Part shown: piece after piece, positions 1 to 8,059 of the stretch
Layout of the letters: the number at the start of each line of letters is the position of its first letter
Numbering within the stretch: the stretch's first letter is position 1
Assembly: GCA_038241115.1 (NCBI GenBank)
Contig: JBBRGA010000033.1
Span: forward strand, 1 to 25,429
Length of the DNA: 25,429 bases
Reading direction: 5' to 3'
Source: JANYJJ01 sp038241115
GTDB lineage: Bacteria; Pseudomonadota; Gammaproteobacteria; Burkholderiales; Burkholderiaceae_C
Notes under the pieces: model-generated
The model's database searches: none
What the model was told of the DNA's origin: nothing
What the model saw: only the letters and a program-made list of their open reading frames with translations
Made by a program: the position numbers and the translations under genes

Positions 1-3000
1 CCTGTTCCCACCGAAGGCACGCCCAGCCCCGACAACGCGTCGTTCGACATGGTTGGTCGCAAATCAGTCGCGTAGTAATACTGGGCCACGTCTGCCAAGG
101 AGTTCACGCTGCCGTTGGCGGCGTTTGTGGCAATCGCGGATGTTGAGCATGGCCAAGCGGTGCACCCGCTGGGCGGGTTCGGGCCGGGTTTGCCGTTACC
201 TGCTGGGCCACTGTCAATGGATGGCGCAGTCGCGAAGCTGGTCAAAGGCGGTTCAGTGTTAGGGGCAAAACACGATCCATTGACATCGCCGCTTCCTGTG
301 GCGGTGGGGCCATTCACAGACGGTGCACCCAATACGCCATTGGTTCGCACAGTGGTGGTGACTTTTTTGCTGGTGATGTAACTTACTTTTTTGCCGCTAA
401 CAGGCGCGCAGTTGGTAGCGGTGAAATTGTTCGCTGCGCTTGCGGCATCCACAGTGCATGCTGTATTCAGGGTCGGGCCTGTGGATACCGTTCTGCAGGT
501 GGTGTCGGTCCAGTTGTTGCTCGCACCCGCTGGTCCCGCGAGGCAACTCCCAACAGGTACATCGGTCGCCACAGCGGTGTTGCAAGCGGTCGCCACATAG
601 CCGTTTCCTGCGCTTGCGGGACTGTCGGTGCAGGTTTGGACCGGCACATTTGTCGTGGTCGGGTTGCCGCAGGTGGTCTTCGTCCAGCCATTGCCCGCGG
701 AGGCTGCCTCGACCGTGCAAGAGGCCACGCCCGTGGGGCCGGTGACGACGGGTGCAGGGCAAGTGATTGCGGTCCACTGATTCGCCGAAGTGGCAGGCGC
801 GGCGTTGCAACTGGCGGCAAGGGTGCTCGTGTTGTTGTTGCTGCAGGTGGTGGACGTCCACTGATTGCCCGACGCTGCGGCTGTTGCGGTACAGGTTTGA
901 ACCGGCACGTTGGAGGTCACCGCCGGCGTTGGGCAGGTGGTAGTTTTGAAACTGTTGCCCGACGTCGGACCTGAAGGGGTGCAAGACGCGACGCCCACGT
1001 TGGTGGTGACCACCGAGCCGCAGGAAGTTGTGACCCAGTTGTTGCCGCTGCTTGCGGCAATCTGACTGCAGCTCGCGACGAAGGTCGCCGCCGGGTTGTT
1101 CACGGTGCACAACGTGGCCGTGAAATTGTTTCCCGCAACGGGTGCCACCGGTGTGCAGGTTTGAACAGGTGTGACGCTGTCCACAATCGGGGCTGGGCAC
1201 TGCGTGGTCACCCATGAATTACCAGAAGTTGCGCCAGATGGCGTGCAACTGGCCGTGGGCGCATTGAGCACATTGTTCGTTCCACAAGTGGTGGTGGTGA
1301 AGCCGTTGCCTGAAGTAGGCCCCGATGGCGTGCAAGTCTGCACCGGCACGTTAGGAACGTTGTTGGGGCTGCAGGTGACGTTGCCGGATGCCACGCAGGT
1401 CGCCACTGCCGCAGAGCTTGCGCTTGTGCCGCAAGTGGTTTGCTGCCAGCCGTTGCCAGAACTCGCTGCCACTGGTGTGCATGAGGCTACGGGCGTAGGG
1501 CCGCTGACCAAATTAGGGCAAGTGGTCGTGACCCAGCTGTTGGCAGAAGTTCCAGCGCTTGGGACGCAGCTGCCGTTGGCAGTTGGGCCGGTGATCGCCG
1601 TTCGGCATGTTGTCGTGGTCCAGTTGTTGCCGTTGGCTGCCGACGAGGGCGAGCAACTGCTCACCGCTACATCAGTGAAGATCGGGTTGTCGCAGGTTGT
1701 GGTGGTCCAGGCATTTCCGCTGCTGCGCGCAACAGGGGCGCATGCCGAAACTCCGGTCGGCCCGCTGTTGTTGGTGCCGCAGGTCGTGGCGGTCCAATTG
1801 TTTCCACTGGTTGCAGAAGAGCCGCTGCACACGTCTACACCGGTCGGGCCGGTGTTGACGGGAGTGCAAACTGTGGCGGTCCAACTGTTGCCTGAGCTCG
1901 CCGTGGCGGGTGTGCATGTCTGAACTGCGGTGGCGGTGGAGTTGTTGGTAGAGCAAGTGACAGTCAGGAAGCCGTTGCCCGCGTTAGGGCTGACGGGGGA
2001 ACAAGACGCAACCGGTGTGTTGGGCGTGTTGTTGTTGGTCCCGCAAGTGGTAACCGTGAAAAGGTTGCCTGAGTTGGCGCCGCTGGGAACGCACGATGCC
2101 ACAGGCACGTTGGAGGTGTTGTTGCTGCCGCAGGTGGTGGCCGTCCAGCCGTTCCCCGACGATGCAGACTGCGGCGCACAAGACGCCACGCCCGCGGGGC
2201 CAGTGTTATTCGCACTGCATGTGGTCGCCGTGAAGTTGTTGCCAGAGGTAGCCGCAACCGGCGAGCAAGACGCGACGGCCGTCGGGCCCGCTGTGGCGAA
2301 AGTGCAATTGGTGGCGGTCCAGCTGTTGCCTGAATTGGCCGCAACCGATGCACACGATGCAACCAAGGTGGGCGCTGTGGACAAATTTCCGCATGTGATT
2401 GTGGTGAAGCTGTTGCCAGAAGCCGCAGATTGCGGGGTGCAGCTTGCCGCGCCGTTCGGCCCGATTGCTGTTGTTGCACACGTGGTGGTTTTATACCCAT
2501 TTCCTGCCGATGCTGACTCAGGGGTGCAACTGGCCACCAGCGTTGGGCCCGTCGTTGCAGTAGAGCAAGTCACGAAAGCACTCGGCGTGCATGTCGGGGT
2601 GAAGCTGCAAAGCTCGGTGGCCGCGTCACAGGAAGTGGTCTGCGAAGTCGAGCGGCGAACTTGCGTGGACGTTGTGGTGATCTGGCTTGTGCTGCGTGAA
2701 GCCTGCGATGTACTGGCCAAGGCTTGTGTGGTGGAACTTGTCACCTGCGCTGTGGAACGCAGGTTCTGCGTTGACGTCAACAAATTTTGCGTGGTGCCGC
2801 GCAGTGTTTGCGCGGTTCTCTGAGTGACCTGCGCCTTGCTCTGTGTGATCTGGTTGGTGCTGCGCAGCCGCTGTGATGTGGCGATTCGCAGCGTCGTGAC
2901 CGTCTGGGTTGGTTGAGTGGTCGTGGCGATGTTCTGCGTCGTGCTGCGCAAATTTTGCAGCGTCGTGCTCAGAATTTGCTGAGACTGACTCAAATTCTGG

Positions 3001-4421
3001 GTCGTGTTGAGCGTGACCTGCGCAGTGTCTTGTAGTTTCTGGCTTGTGCTTTGCAGGCGCTGCGCTGTGTTGACAGTTTTGACCTCGGTGGTCTGCGTGA
3101 TCTGGTTGGTTGACTGAAGGTTCTGCTTCGTGCTGGCCAGGAACTGCTGCGTGCTCAGGTAGTAAAAACTGCCGCACGCGCTGTAGGAAAAAGTGTTGCG
3201 GTTGTCCTCGACGACGCCGGTTCCGTCCGGGTCGCCTTCGTACATCGGCCGCGGTGTGAGCGGGTTGGCGAGGTTGTTGTCCTGGTTGCCAACAAGCGTG
3301 ACGCCGTCGAGCTGCACTGGGCCACCGCCAGGCGTTTCGCCCTGGGTGTTCCAGTAGCCGTCGGTGGTCATGATGGTGAAGTTTTGCTGGCAAGAGTATT
3401 GAACCGGGTCCCCAGTCATGCCGGTGTTGATGCCGTCTTGCTTGCCACCGTAGTGACGACCCACCCTCGCCAAACCTTCACGTGCAGGCGAAGAACCGCC
3501 CGGAATTTGTGCGAACAGTTTGTTGAACCAGCTGCTTCGTTGTGTGGAATTGAAATCGTTGATGGCAACGTATTTGTTCTGGTCGAACGCGCCAGAAACC
3601 GGCAAGTTGTTCGGCTGCACCGTGATGAAACCCACTCGGTAGGTGTCGTTCAGCGGCGTGAAAGCCAAGCTGGCTGCGCTCTTGGTCAGGCTGATGCGGG
3701 TTCGATAGAAGGAGTACCAATTGGCGAAGTTGGCGCGTTCGTCGATACCGGTGGCGCTTGCGATGCCCGATGTTGCGGTCACCGCACGGCGGTACCAAGT
3801 GCCGCCCCCGGTGGCGGCTCGGTCTGCGCCTGTGTCGGAGTCGGCGCACGCCGCATTGCTGTAACCCAGCACTTGACCTGAGCTGTGCACGTAGTAATAG
3901 GCCGCTTGGGGTGTTTCGCTTGCGGCGGCGGTGTTGCGCAGTGTCTTGCCGGCGTAGGCCTGAAACGCCGACGACAGGTTCACAGTGGACTGATCGGTGA
4001 CGTCGGGTGCAGCAAAGTAAGCCACGTAACCGGCGTAGGGCGCGGCGGTGAAAGAAGACGGTGTGAACAGCGTGCCGTCTGGTTTTCTGGGCGTTCTGTA
4101 AACGGTATTCGGGTTGTAGTACAGCGCATTGCACTGAGAGCTTTTATAACCAACGCTGCCGGTTCCGATGGTGGTTTCCAGCTCATCGGGCATGTGCGTC
4201 CAGCCCATGGAACCAGACGTGTCCATCAACAACATGATGTTGGGTTTGACGAGCGCTGATCGCACGCTGGCCAAGGGCGTGTTGGAGATGTCGGCTTGGG
4301 CCGCGTGCGCAGTCGGCGCCAAACCACTGACAAGCAAACTCATCCAAACGAAGGCGCTCAAACGAACATGAGCGGCGCAGCGAACCGCCTGGTGAACGAA
4401 GGTCGATGTGGAGTTGTGCAT
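1..4421 (-). CDS. pilY1: PilY1-type type IV pilus tip protein with giant repeat insertion (3' end outside window)
   Basis: Type IV pilus tip adhesin/mechanosensor and assembly factor, exported and carried at the pilus tip with the minor pilins. The ATG at 4421 opens a stop-free frame of 1473 codons that runs off the window. Residues 1-40 look like a signal peptide (cleavage after AHA). A vWA-like region follows, with a MIDAS motif DTSGS at 67-71 and the strand TTDGYWN near 370. Residues 423-597 are 25 perfect-length heptads. Residues 598 to about 1338 are a cysteine-rich array of about 29-residue units. A Gly/Pro/Ser linker follows, and near 1440 the family motif SLADVAQYYYATDLRP. The C-terminal beta-propeller expected for this family would lie outside the window. 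The gene starts 21 bp after pilX and is last in the visible minor-pilin operon. The upstream GAAAGAA is a weak ribosome site. In ordinary PilY1 the SLADVA motif comes several hundred residues earlier, so the repeats are an insertion. Family assignment is firm; the role of the repeats is unknown. Confidence 0.93.
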   Translation of the reverse strand, partial: MHNSTSTFVHQAVRCAAHVRLSAFVWMSLLVSGLAPTAHAAQADISNTPLASVRSALVKPNIMLLMDTSGSMGWTHMPDELETTIGTGSVGYKSSQCNALYYNPNTVYRTPRKPDGTLFTPSSFTAAPYAGYVAYFAAPDVTDQSTVNLSSAFQAYAGKTLRNTAAASETPQAAYYYVHSSGQVLGYSNAACADSDTGADRAATGGGTWYRRAVTATSGIASATGIDERANFANWYSFYRTRISLTKSAASLAFTPLNDTYRVGFITVQPNNLPVSGAFDQNKYVAINDFNSTQRSSWFNKLFAQIPGGSSPAREGLARVGRHYGGKQDGINTGMTGDPVQYSCQQNFTIMTTDGYWNTQGETPGGGPVQLDGVTLVGNQDNNLANPLTPRPMYEGDPDGTGVVEDNRNTFSYSACGSFYYLSTQQFLASTKQNLQSTNQITQTTEVKTVNTAQRLQSTSQKLQDTAQVTLNTTQNLSQSQQILSTTLQNLRSTTQNIATTTQPTQTVTTLRIATSQRLRSTNQITQSKAQVTQRTAQTLRGTTQNLLTSTQNLRSTAQVTSSTTQALASTSQASRSTSQITTTSTQVRRSTSQTTSCDAATELCSFTPTCTPSAFVTCSTATTGPTLVASCTPESASAGNGYKTTTCATTAIGPNGAASCTPQSAASGNSFTTITCGNLSTAPTLVASCASVAANSGNSWTATNCTFATAGPTAVASCSPVAATSGNNFTATTCSANNTGPAGVASCAPQSASSGNGWTATTCGSNNTSNVPVASCVPSGANSGNLFTVTTCGTNNNTPNTPVASCSPVSPNAGNGFLTVTCSTNNSTATAVQTCTPATASSGNSWTATVCTPVNTGPTGVDVCSGSSATSGNNWTATTCGTNNSGPTGVSACAPVARSSGNAWTTTTCDNPIFTDVAVSSCSPSSAANGNNWTTTTCRTAITGPTANGSCVPSAGTSANSWVTTTCPNLVSGPTPVASCTPVAASSGNGWQQTTCGTSASSAAVATCVASGNVTCSPNNVPNVPVQTCTPSGPTSGNGFTTTTCGTNNVLNAPTASCTPSGATSGNSWVTTQCPAPIVDSVTPVQTCTPVAPVAGNNFTATLCTVNNPAATFVASCSQIAASSGNNWVTTSCGSVVTTNVGVASCTPSGPTSGNSFKTTTCPTPAVTSNVPVQTCTATAAASGNQWTSTTCSNNNTSTLAASCNAAPATSANQWTAITCPAPVVTGPTGVASCTVEAASAGNGWTKTTCGNPTTTNVPVQTCTDSPASAGNGYVATACNTAVATDVPVGSCLAGPAGASNNWTDTTCRTVSTGPTLNTACTVDAASAANNFTATNCAPVSGKKVSYITSKKVTTTVRTNGVLGAPSVNGPTATGSGDVNGSCFAPNTEPPLTSFATAPSIDSGPAGNGKPGPNPPSGCTAWPCSTSAIATNAANGSVNSLADVAQYYYATDLRPTMSNDALSGLGVPSVGT
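408..2630 (-). repeat. Cysteine-rich ~87-bp (29-residue) coding repeat array in pilY1
   Basis: After a short preamble with five cysteines (about 2526-2630) come about 25 units of roughly 29 residues ending at the Cys codon 408-410. A typical unit reads TPVAATSGNxWTATTC followed by 12 variable residues (often GTNNTGPTGVAS) and a second Cys, giving alternating C-x15-C and C-x12-C spacing. The core is S/A-G/A-N-x-aromatic-x-x-T-x-C. I count about 54 cysteines. Cysteines and the GN-aromatic core are kept while the DNA copies use different codons. This suggests paired disulfides in small beta modules maintained by selection on the protein. One unit is shortened, with C-x7-C between codons 1395 and 1371. 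Confidence 0.93.
2631..3155 (-). repeat. 25 x 21-bp coding heptad repeat array in pilY1
   Basis: Exactly 525 bp encode 25 uninterrupted heptads with consensus S-T-x-Q-x-L/T-x, for example STKQNLQ, STNQITQ, NTAQRLQ, STSQKLQ, STTQNIA, STAQVTS and STSQITT. Ser/Thr occupies positions 1-2 and Gln position 4 in nearly every copy; position 6 is mostly Leu, Ile or Thr. No copy has an indel, although the DNA copies differ. The block joins the vWA region to the cysteine-rich array. The period of 7 would suit a helical stalk or coiled coil, but high Thr/Ser and few charged or large hydrophobic residues make a beta or disordered linker equally possible. Confidence 0.95.
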
Positions 4422-4442
4422 AGGGTTCTTTCGCCGAAGCGC

Positions 4443-5042
4443 TCAGTTCATGATGACCTGGACGTAGCTCACGGTATTGCGAGGGCCGGTGACACGGGTA
4501 GTGATTCGGAAATAAGGCAAGAAGCTGGTGCTTTTGGAAGCTGCGCCGTCAGTGCCTTTGTCGGTGGTTGCGGAGTCGCCGCTGCGTGAACAACGCTGCG
4601 TCGGCGCATTGGCGTCCAGGTTGGCTGTTTCACACAGGCGGTGCACCACGTAGATGGTGCTGTTGCCAGTGACGGTGTCCACGATCGGCGTGACGGCGAG
4701 CAAGGGATCGCTGAAATAAGTCGAAGGATCCACGTCGTCCTTTTTCCACGACGAGTAGTAGCCCGCAGCAGCGTTGGTGTTGGTGCGGTCAAACGTCGAC
4801 GCCATCACCATGGCGCGCGCCGTTTCGGTGCCGACATCGGCCGCAGAGGTGGCGTTTTGTTTGAACGCTAAATTGCCCGCAATAGACACCGCACCGCCCA
4901 TTTGCCGCAGCATGGCCAAGCCAGCCAAGGTCATCAGGATCAGCACAGCCAAAGCCACGAACATCACCACACCCCGCTGTTTGAGAGGGCTGCGAGGCAA
5001 GGAACTGCATGGCCTCAAGGCCTGAACGGTGGCTGCCTTCAT
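4443..5042 (-). CDS. pilX: Minor pilin PilX
   Basis: Minor pilin of the type IV pilus priming/tip complex, 199 aa. The start ATG at 5042 overlaps the pilW stop (ATGA), so it is preferred over an in-frame upstream start inside pilW. A prepilin leader ends KQRG at residue 24 and is followed by the hydrophobic helix VVMFVALAVLILMTLAGLAM. The residue at +5 after the cleavage Gly is Val rather than the Glu of ordinary pilins; this is compatible with the PilX N-terminal family. The C-terminus (YFRITTRVTGPRNTVSYVQV) matches the typical PilX ending. Two cysteines in the soluble domain may pair. Sits between pilW (4-bp overlap) and pilY1 (21-bp gap), the usual order for co-assembly of PilX with PilY1 at the tip. 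Confidence 0.9.
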   Translation of the reverse strand: MKAATVQALRPCSSLPRSPLKQRGVVMFVALAVLILMTLAGLAMLRQMGGAVSIAGNLAFKQNATSAADVGTETARAMVMASTFDRTNTNAAAGYYSSWKKDDVDPSTYFSDPLLAVTPIVDTVTGNSTIYVVHRLCETANLDANAPTQRCSRSGDSATTDKGTDGAASKSTSFLPYFRITTRVTGPRNTVSYVQVIMN

Positions 5043-6199
5043 AGCGGCGTGGTCCCCCAAATCATGTTGCGCAGCGGAATGACTTTTTCGTACACGCGGT
5101 AGCGGTAAAAACGCCAATTCGTGGCCACCACATCGGCATCGGTGTGGCTGTCCACACTGCCGCTGGCGTCCACATTGGTCATCACAAAATTTCCACCGGC
5201 CCAGGCCGGGTTGTTCGCAGTGGGTGTGGGCGGTCGCGCGACCGAAGAGCTGCTGGCAGACACAGGCTTTTCAAACTGGCTGCTGCGCACCAACAAGGCA
5301 ATGCGCACGGCACGCACGCGGGTCCAGTCGGTGGGTGTGGCAGTGACCCATTCGGTGTCAGAAATGGTGTTGTCGTTGTCGGCGTCGACGCCGTACTGCG
5401 CTTTCATGTTGACCACGCCGTCAGAAACCTCGACTGCGTTGGCACCTTGCATGACGTCGACGCGGCTCAGCGAGCGCCCGCCGGTAATCGACCAGATGTT
5501 GAGTTGCGGCGCATCACCCAAGTTAAAGAGCGTTCCTCCGGGCACGTAGGTGCCCGTGGTTCCTGTGGCAACGTTGTAGCGCGGCGCTGCGGCGCTCGCC
5601 GGATTGGCGGGTTGGTACGCAACATCAGGCAAATAGCTGGTGCCGGTGTGCGTGACTGTCACCGTGTCAGCCGCTCGGTCGGTGATTTGAATCAGTTCAC
5701 ACGCCGAGCCGGACGCGGGAGCCAAAACAGCCACATCGCCTTTTCGAAAGCCAGTCGTGTCTTTGAACTGCTTCGTGGTGGCAGTGGAACCAAGGATGCG
5801 CGCGTTGTCTACGAAGAAAGACGAGTTGCCAGCCAGCACCGTCACGATGTCCGGTCCGCCGGCAGCGTCAACGGTAATTTCAACCGGCCGAAGCCTGAAA
5901 CTCAGATTGCGGCTGCTGGCGGCGTCGAAACCGGTCACGGTGCAACCCATCACCGCCGCAGAGGCACGCCCAAAACCCATCCCGGCTTGCTTGATGTCGC
6001 GTTCCAAATTGAACATTGCCAGCGTCCCAGCCACTTGCGCATCCCCGCCTGATACGGTTGTACGAGTGTGGTTGTCCCAAATGGCCACCGTTTTGAAGAT
6101 CACCAACAAGCCGACCATGCTGATGACGACGCCGACCAGAATTTCGACCAAGCTGAAGCCGCGCTGACGGCTGTTGACGAATGAGGTTTTCGATTTCAT
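5039..6199 (-). CDS. pilW: Minor pilin PilW
   Basis: Minor pilin of the type IV pilus tip complex, 386 aa. A class III leader ends SRQRG at residue 14; the mature N-terminus is FSLVEILVGVVISMVGLLVI with the conserved Glu at +5 (E19). The motif NLERDIKQAGMGFG, typical of PilW, follows the helix. The remainder is a large beta-rich C-terminal domain that links the pilin core to PilX/PilY1 in studied systems. The ATG at 6199 lies 3 bp after the pilV stop, with AAGG just upstream; the stop overlaps the pilX start. Length is in the normal range for PilW of beta- and gammaproteobacteria. Confidence 0.92.
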   Translation of the reverse strand: MKSKTSFVNSRQRGFSLVEILVGVVISMVGLLVIFKTVAIWDNHTRTTVSGGDAQVAGTLAMFNLERDIKQAGMGFGRASAAVMGCTVTGFDAASSRNLSFRLRPVEITVDAAGGPDIVTVLAGNSSFFVDNARILGSTATTKQFKDTTGFRKGDVAVLAPASGSACELIQITDRAADTVTVTHTGTSYLPDVAYQPANPASAAAPRYNVATGTTGTYVPGGTLFNLGDAPQLNIWSITGGRSLSRVDVMQGANAVEVSDGVVNMKAQYGVDADNDNTISDTEWVTATPTDWTRVRAVRIALLVRSSQFEKPVSASSSSVARPPTPTANNPAWAGGNFVMTNVDASGSVDSHTDADVVATNWRFYRYRVYEKVIPLRNMIWGTTPL

Positions 6200-6202
6200 G
6201 CC

Positions 6203-6775
6203 TTAGACCCCGTTGACAAACGTGACCAGGGTGTGGCGACGCATGGGCGTGCCAGCGGCTGACCCAGGGTCCTTCCAGCAAACGGTGATTTCCACGCGAT
6301 TGAAACCGGCCGCCGTGTTCGCGATGACGATTTGCTGCCCCGCATCAACGGCACCCGGCAAACCGGGAACGCGGGCACCCACTGTCATGACTTCTGTGAC
6401 CCAGCTGGTCACCAACGGGCTCGCAGACGCGGTGCCCGAATAATTGCAGGCGGTTCCACCGGGCTGGTGAACGAATGTCGTCAAAGAGTTGCGCAGCGCC
6501 GCCTCGCGAACTGCGAGCGATGAATCAGAACTGCGCACCGCATTGACCTCGATGCGATTTGCCATGTTTTCAGCCAATCGAGTGGCGTCGGTGCGGTAGC
6601 GCGCATCGGATTGCGCGCCAATCGCAATGCCGCCCATTGCAATCATTCCCAGAATTCCCAAACTGAAAATCAAAACAGCGATCAACGCTTCGATCACCAT
6701 GAAGCCATGTTGACCAGCGCAAACTTGAAAGTCGCGCGTTTGTCGTTCCGATGACTGAATGGGTTTGTGGTTCAT
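6203..6775 (-). CDS. pilV: Minor pilin PilV
   Basis: Minor pilin, 190 aa, part of the tip-priming set with FimT/PilW/PilX. The ATG at 6775 gives a leader ending GQHG at residue 24, then FMVIEALIAVLIFSLGILGM with Glu at +5 (E29). A longer in-frame form starting at a TTG near 6850 would overlap fimT and adds an unlikely Pro-rich leader, so it is not used. The region AQSDARYRTDATRLAENMANRI and the ending TVCWKDPG...RRHTLVTFV match the PilV family. There is a 62-bp gap after fimT; the ribosome site is weak (AGAGACAACG). Confidence 0.9.
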   Translation of the reverse strand: MNHKPIQSSERQTRDFQVCAGQHGFMVIEALIAVLIFSLGILGMIAMGGIAIGAQSDARYRTDATRLAENMANRIEVNAVRSSDSSLAVREAALRNSLTTFVHQPGGTACNYSGTASASPLVTSWVTEVMTVGARVPGLPGAVDAGQQIVIANTAAGFNRVEITVCWKDPGSAAGTPMRRHTLVTFVNGV

Positions 6776-6837
6776 GAAACGTTGTCTCTGAGGTGGCTGT
6801 CGAGGCTGAGGGTTGAGGCTGATGATTCGTCCGGCGA

Positions 6838-7440
6838 TCAAGGCTGGCAAAAACGACTGTCACCAGACGCAGCTTTCGGATCGCACACACTGATTTGTCC
6901 GCCTGGACGCACCTGAATTCGCTGGCAACGCATGGGTCCGCTGGCGTCTGCGCAAGCACCTCCCGCTGGGTTGGTCACGTCAAGTGCTACCGCCTCGCCC
7001 GAACTCACTGCTCCAAAGCCGTTGAAGGTCAATACGCCGGAAAAGGCACCCGCAGTCGGTGCAGTCACCGCGCCTGTCACTGTGACCGACGTGCCGCTCT
7101 GTTGTCCTGAACCATCAGCAGCAGCCTTGCCCTCAACCAGCCGTGGCGTGCCCGCGTCGCTCCACCGAACAACCCAGTTTTTGCCCGTAGCGGAACCCGA
7201 AACGTTTGCCGCGATCGCCGAGTCGGTCAACACAAAATCAACCGGCAAATTCCGCCGTATGGCTTCGGTACGGGCGCTTTGGATACCGGCCGAATAACTC
7301 CTTGCGGCGCTGCTGAGCTTGGAGTTTTGAATCATCGTGGAGATCAGAGGAATGCCCACCGCCATCATGCTGCCCGCGATGGCAAGCGCCACCATCAGCT
7401 CGACAAGTGTGAATCCGCCGATGTGTTTCGAGTTCAGCAC
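6838..7440 (-). CDS. fimT: Pseudopilin FimT/FimU (GspH-like)
   Basis: GspH/FimT family minor pilin, 200 aa. No ATG precedes the leader; the best start is GTG at 7440, which overlaps the pilE stop by 7 bp and has AAGAAAGA 5-6 bases upstream. The leader is short (ends HIGG, residue 9), then FTLVELMVALAIAGSMMAVGI with Glu at +5. The C-terminal part has the family pattern with FNGFGAVSSG, CQRIQVRPGGQISVCDP and a final Cys, suggesting one or two disulfides. FimT versus FimU naming is uncertain; position at the head of a pilV-pilW-pilX-pilY1 run matches either. In some bacteria FimT binds DNA for uptake; this is not assessable here. Confidence 0.85.
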   Translation of the reverse strand: MLNSKHIGGFTLVELMVALAIAGSMMAVGIPLISTMIQNSKLSSAARSYSAGIQSARTEAIRRNLPVDFVLTDSAIAANVSGSATGKNWVVRWSDAGTPRLVEGKAAADGSGQQSGTSVTVTGAVTAPTAGAFSGVLTFNGFGAVSSGEAVALDVTNPAGGACADASGPMRCQRIQVRPGGQISVCDPKAASGDSRFCQP

Positions 7441-7865
7441 GAGCCGTCTTTCTTCGTGACCCAGCCACAGTTGCCATTGCTCCAACCGCTGGCAACGCCC
7501 GTGGTGGCGCGGGTGTTGTCTTGGTTCAGCGTGTAGACAAATCCAGCCATTGGGCCGGTGCCTGTGGCCGTGACAACGTAAGTGTTCGCCGCCAAAGTCG
7601 GGCAGGTGAAAGTGAAGTAGTTGGCGGTGGGCAAAGCAGCGATGGAAGCTGTGCTGCACGCGGCGGGTGTGGCCGCATAGCTGCGGTTATCTTGAAAATA
7701 CTGCTCCATCTTTACCCGCATTCCGGCGAGGCCGGCAATGCCGTCAGTGATCCGTGAGCGCATCACGTATTCCGAGTACGACGGAATCGCAATCGCCGAC
7801 AAAATCGCGATGATCGCCACGACGATCATGACTTCGATGAGGGTGAATCCAGTGTGACGGCGCAT
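7434..7865 (-). CDS. pilE: Type IV minor pilin PilE
   Basis: Minor pilin, 143 aa. The ATG at 7865 gives a six-residue leader (MRRHTG) followed by FTLIEVMIVVAIIAILSAIAIPSY, the classic type IVa pilin N-terminus with Glu at +5. A longer in-frame frame upstream (to 7979) would place about 38 unrelated residues before the leader and is rejected. Four cysteines are seen: two mid-domain (AACST, FTCPT) and two in the ending NCGWVTKKDGSC. The short length and this ending fit the accessory PilE of pilus-tip operons rather than the major subunit PilA. It is first in the pilE-fimT-pilV-pilW-pilX-pilY1 run. Confidence 0.88.
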   Translation of the reverse strand: MRRHTGFTLIEVMIVVAIIAILSAIAIPSYSEYVMRSRITDGIAGLAGMRVKMEQYFQDNRSYAATPAACSTASIAALPTANYFTFTCPTLAANTYVVTATGTGPMAGFVYTLNQDNTRATTGVASGWSNGNCGWVTKKDGSC

Positions 7866-8059
7866 ACGGTTCTCGATGAGTTGACTGACTTTACGGACGT
7901 CGCCTGCACAACTGAAGGACTTGCCGACGAACGGGTGACGCTGCGGACCGAGCGGCTTGGCAAGCGTCGGCAATGACAACTAAGTCACACCTGAATGAAC
8001 ACTTCCTACCGCGTTTTCAGGCTGACTGCTTGGTGAACTGACTGACCGGGGCGTTCTGG
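7866..8059. other. aroB-pilE intergenic region, likely pilE operon leader
   Basis: This 194-bp gap is the longest between any two genes of the minus-strand block. A promoter for the tip-pilin operon would be expected here, but I could not see a convincing sigma-70 or sigma-54 pair. No GC hairpin with a U-tract ends aroB. It contains a 9-bp inverted repeat (7921-7929 / 7965-7973). Confidence 0.5.
7921..7973. repeat. 9-bp inverted repeat in pilE leader
   Basis: TTGCCGACG at 7921-7929 is exactly inverted as CGTCGGCAA at 7965-7973, with a 35-bp loop, starting 56 bp upstream of the pilE ATG. It could be an operator or an mRNA stem; it may also be chance. Confidence 0.4.

Noticed and set aside
1171..2823. 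Two long plus-strand open frames (250 and 297 codons) with repeated V-x-x-QLLPE-like segments
   Set aside because: They are antisense shadows of the Cys-rich pilY1 repeat; the periodicity comes from the opposite strand and there is no plausible product.
408..3155. Possible CRISPR or satellite array because of strong periodicity
   Set aside because: Periods of 21 and about 87 bp stay in one coding frame with no constant-repeat/unique-spacer structure; this is protein-level repetition.
4443..5042. pilX possibly defective because Glu at +5 of the mature pilin is absent
   Set aside because: PilX-family N-termini often differ here and the rest of the protein is intact, so no defect is inferred.
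7956..7973. Sigma-54-like TGGCA...GGCA sequence
   Set aside because: GG and GC elements are one base too close and it faces away from pilE, toward aroB.
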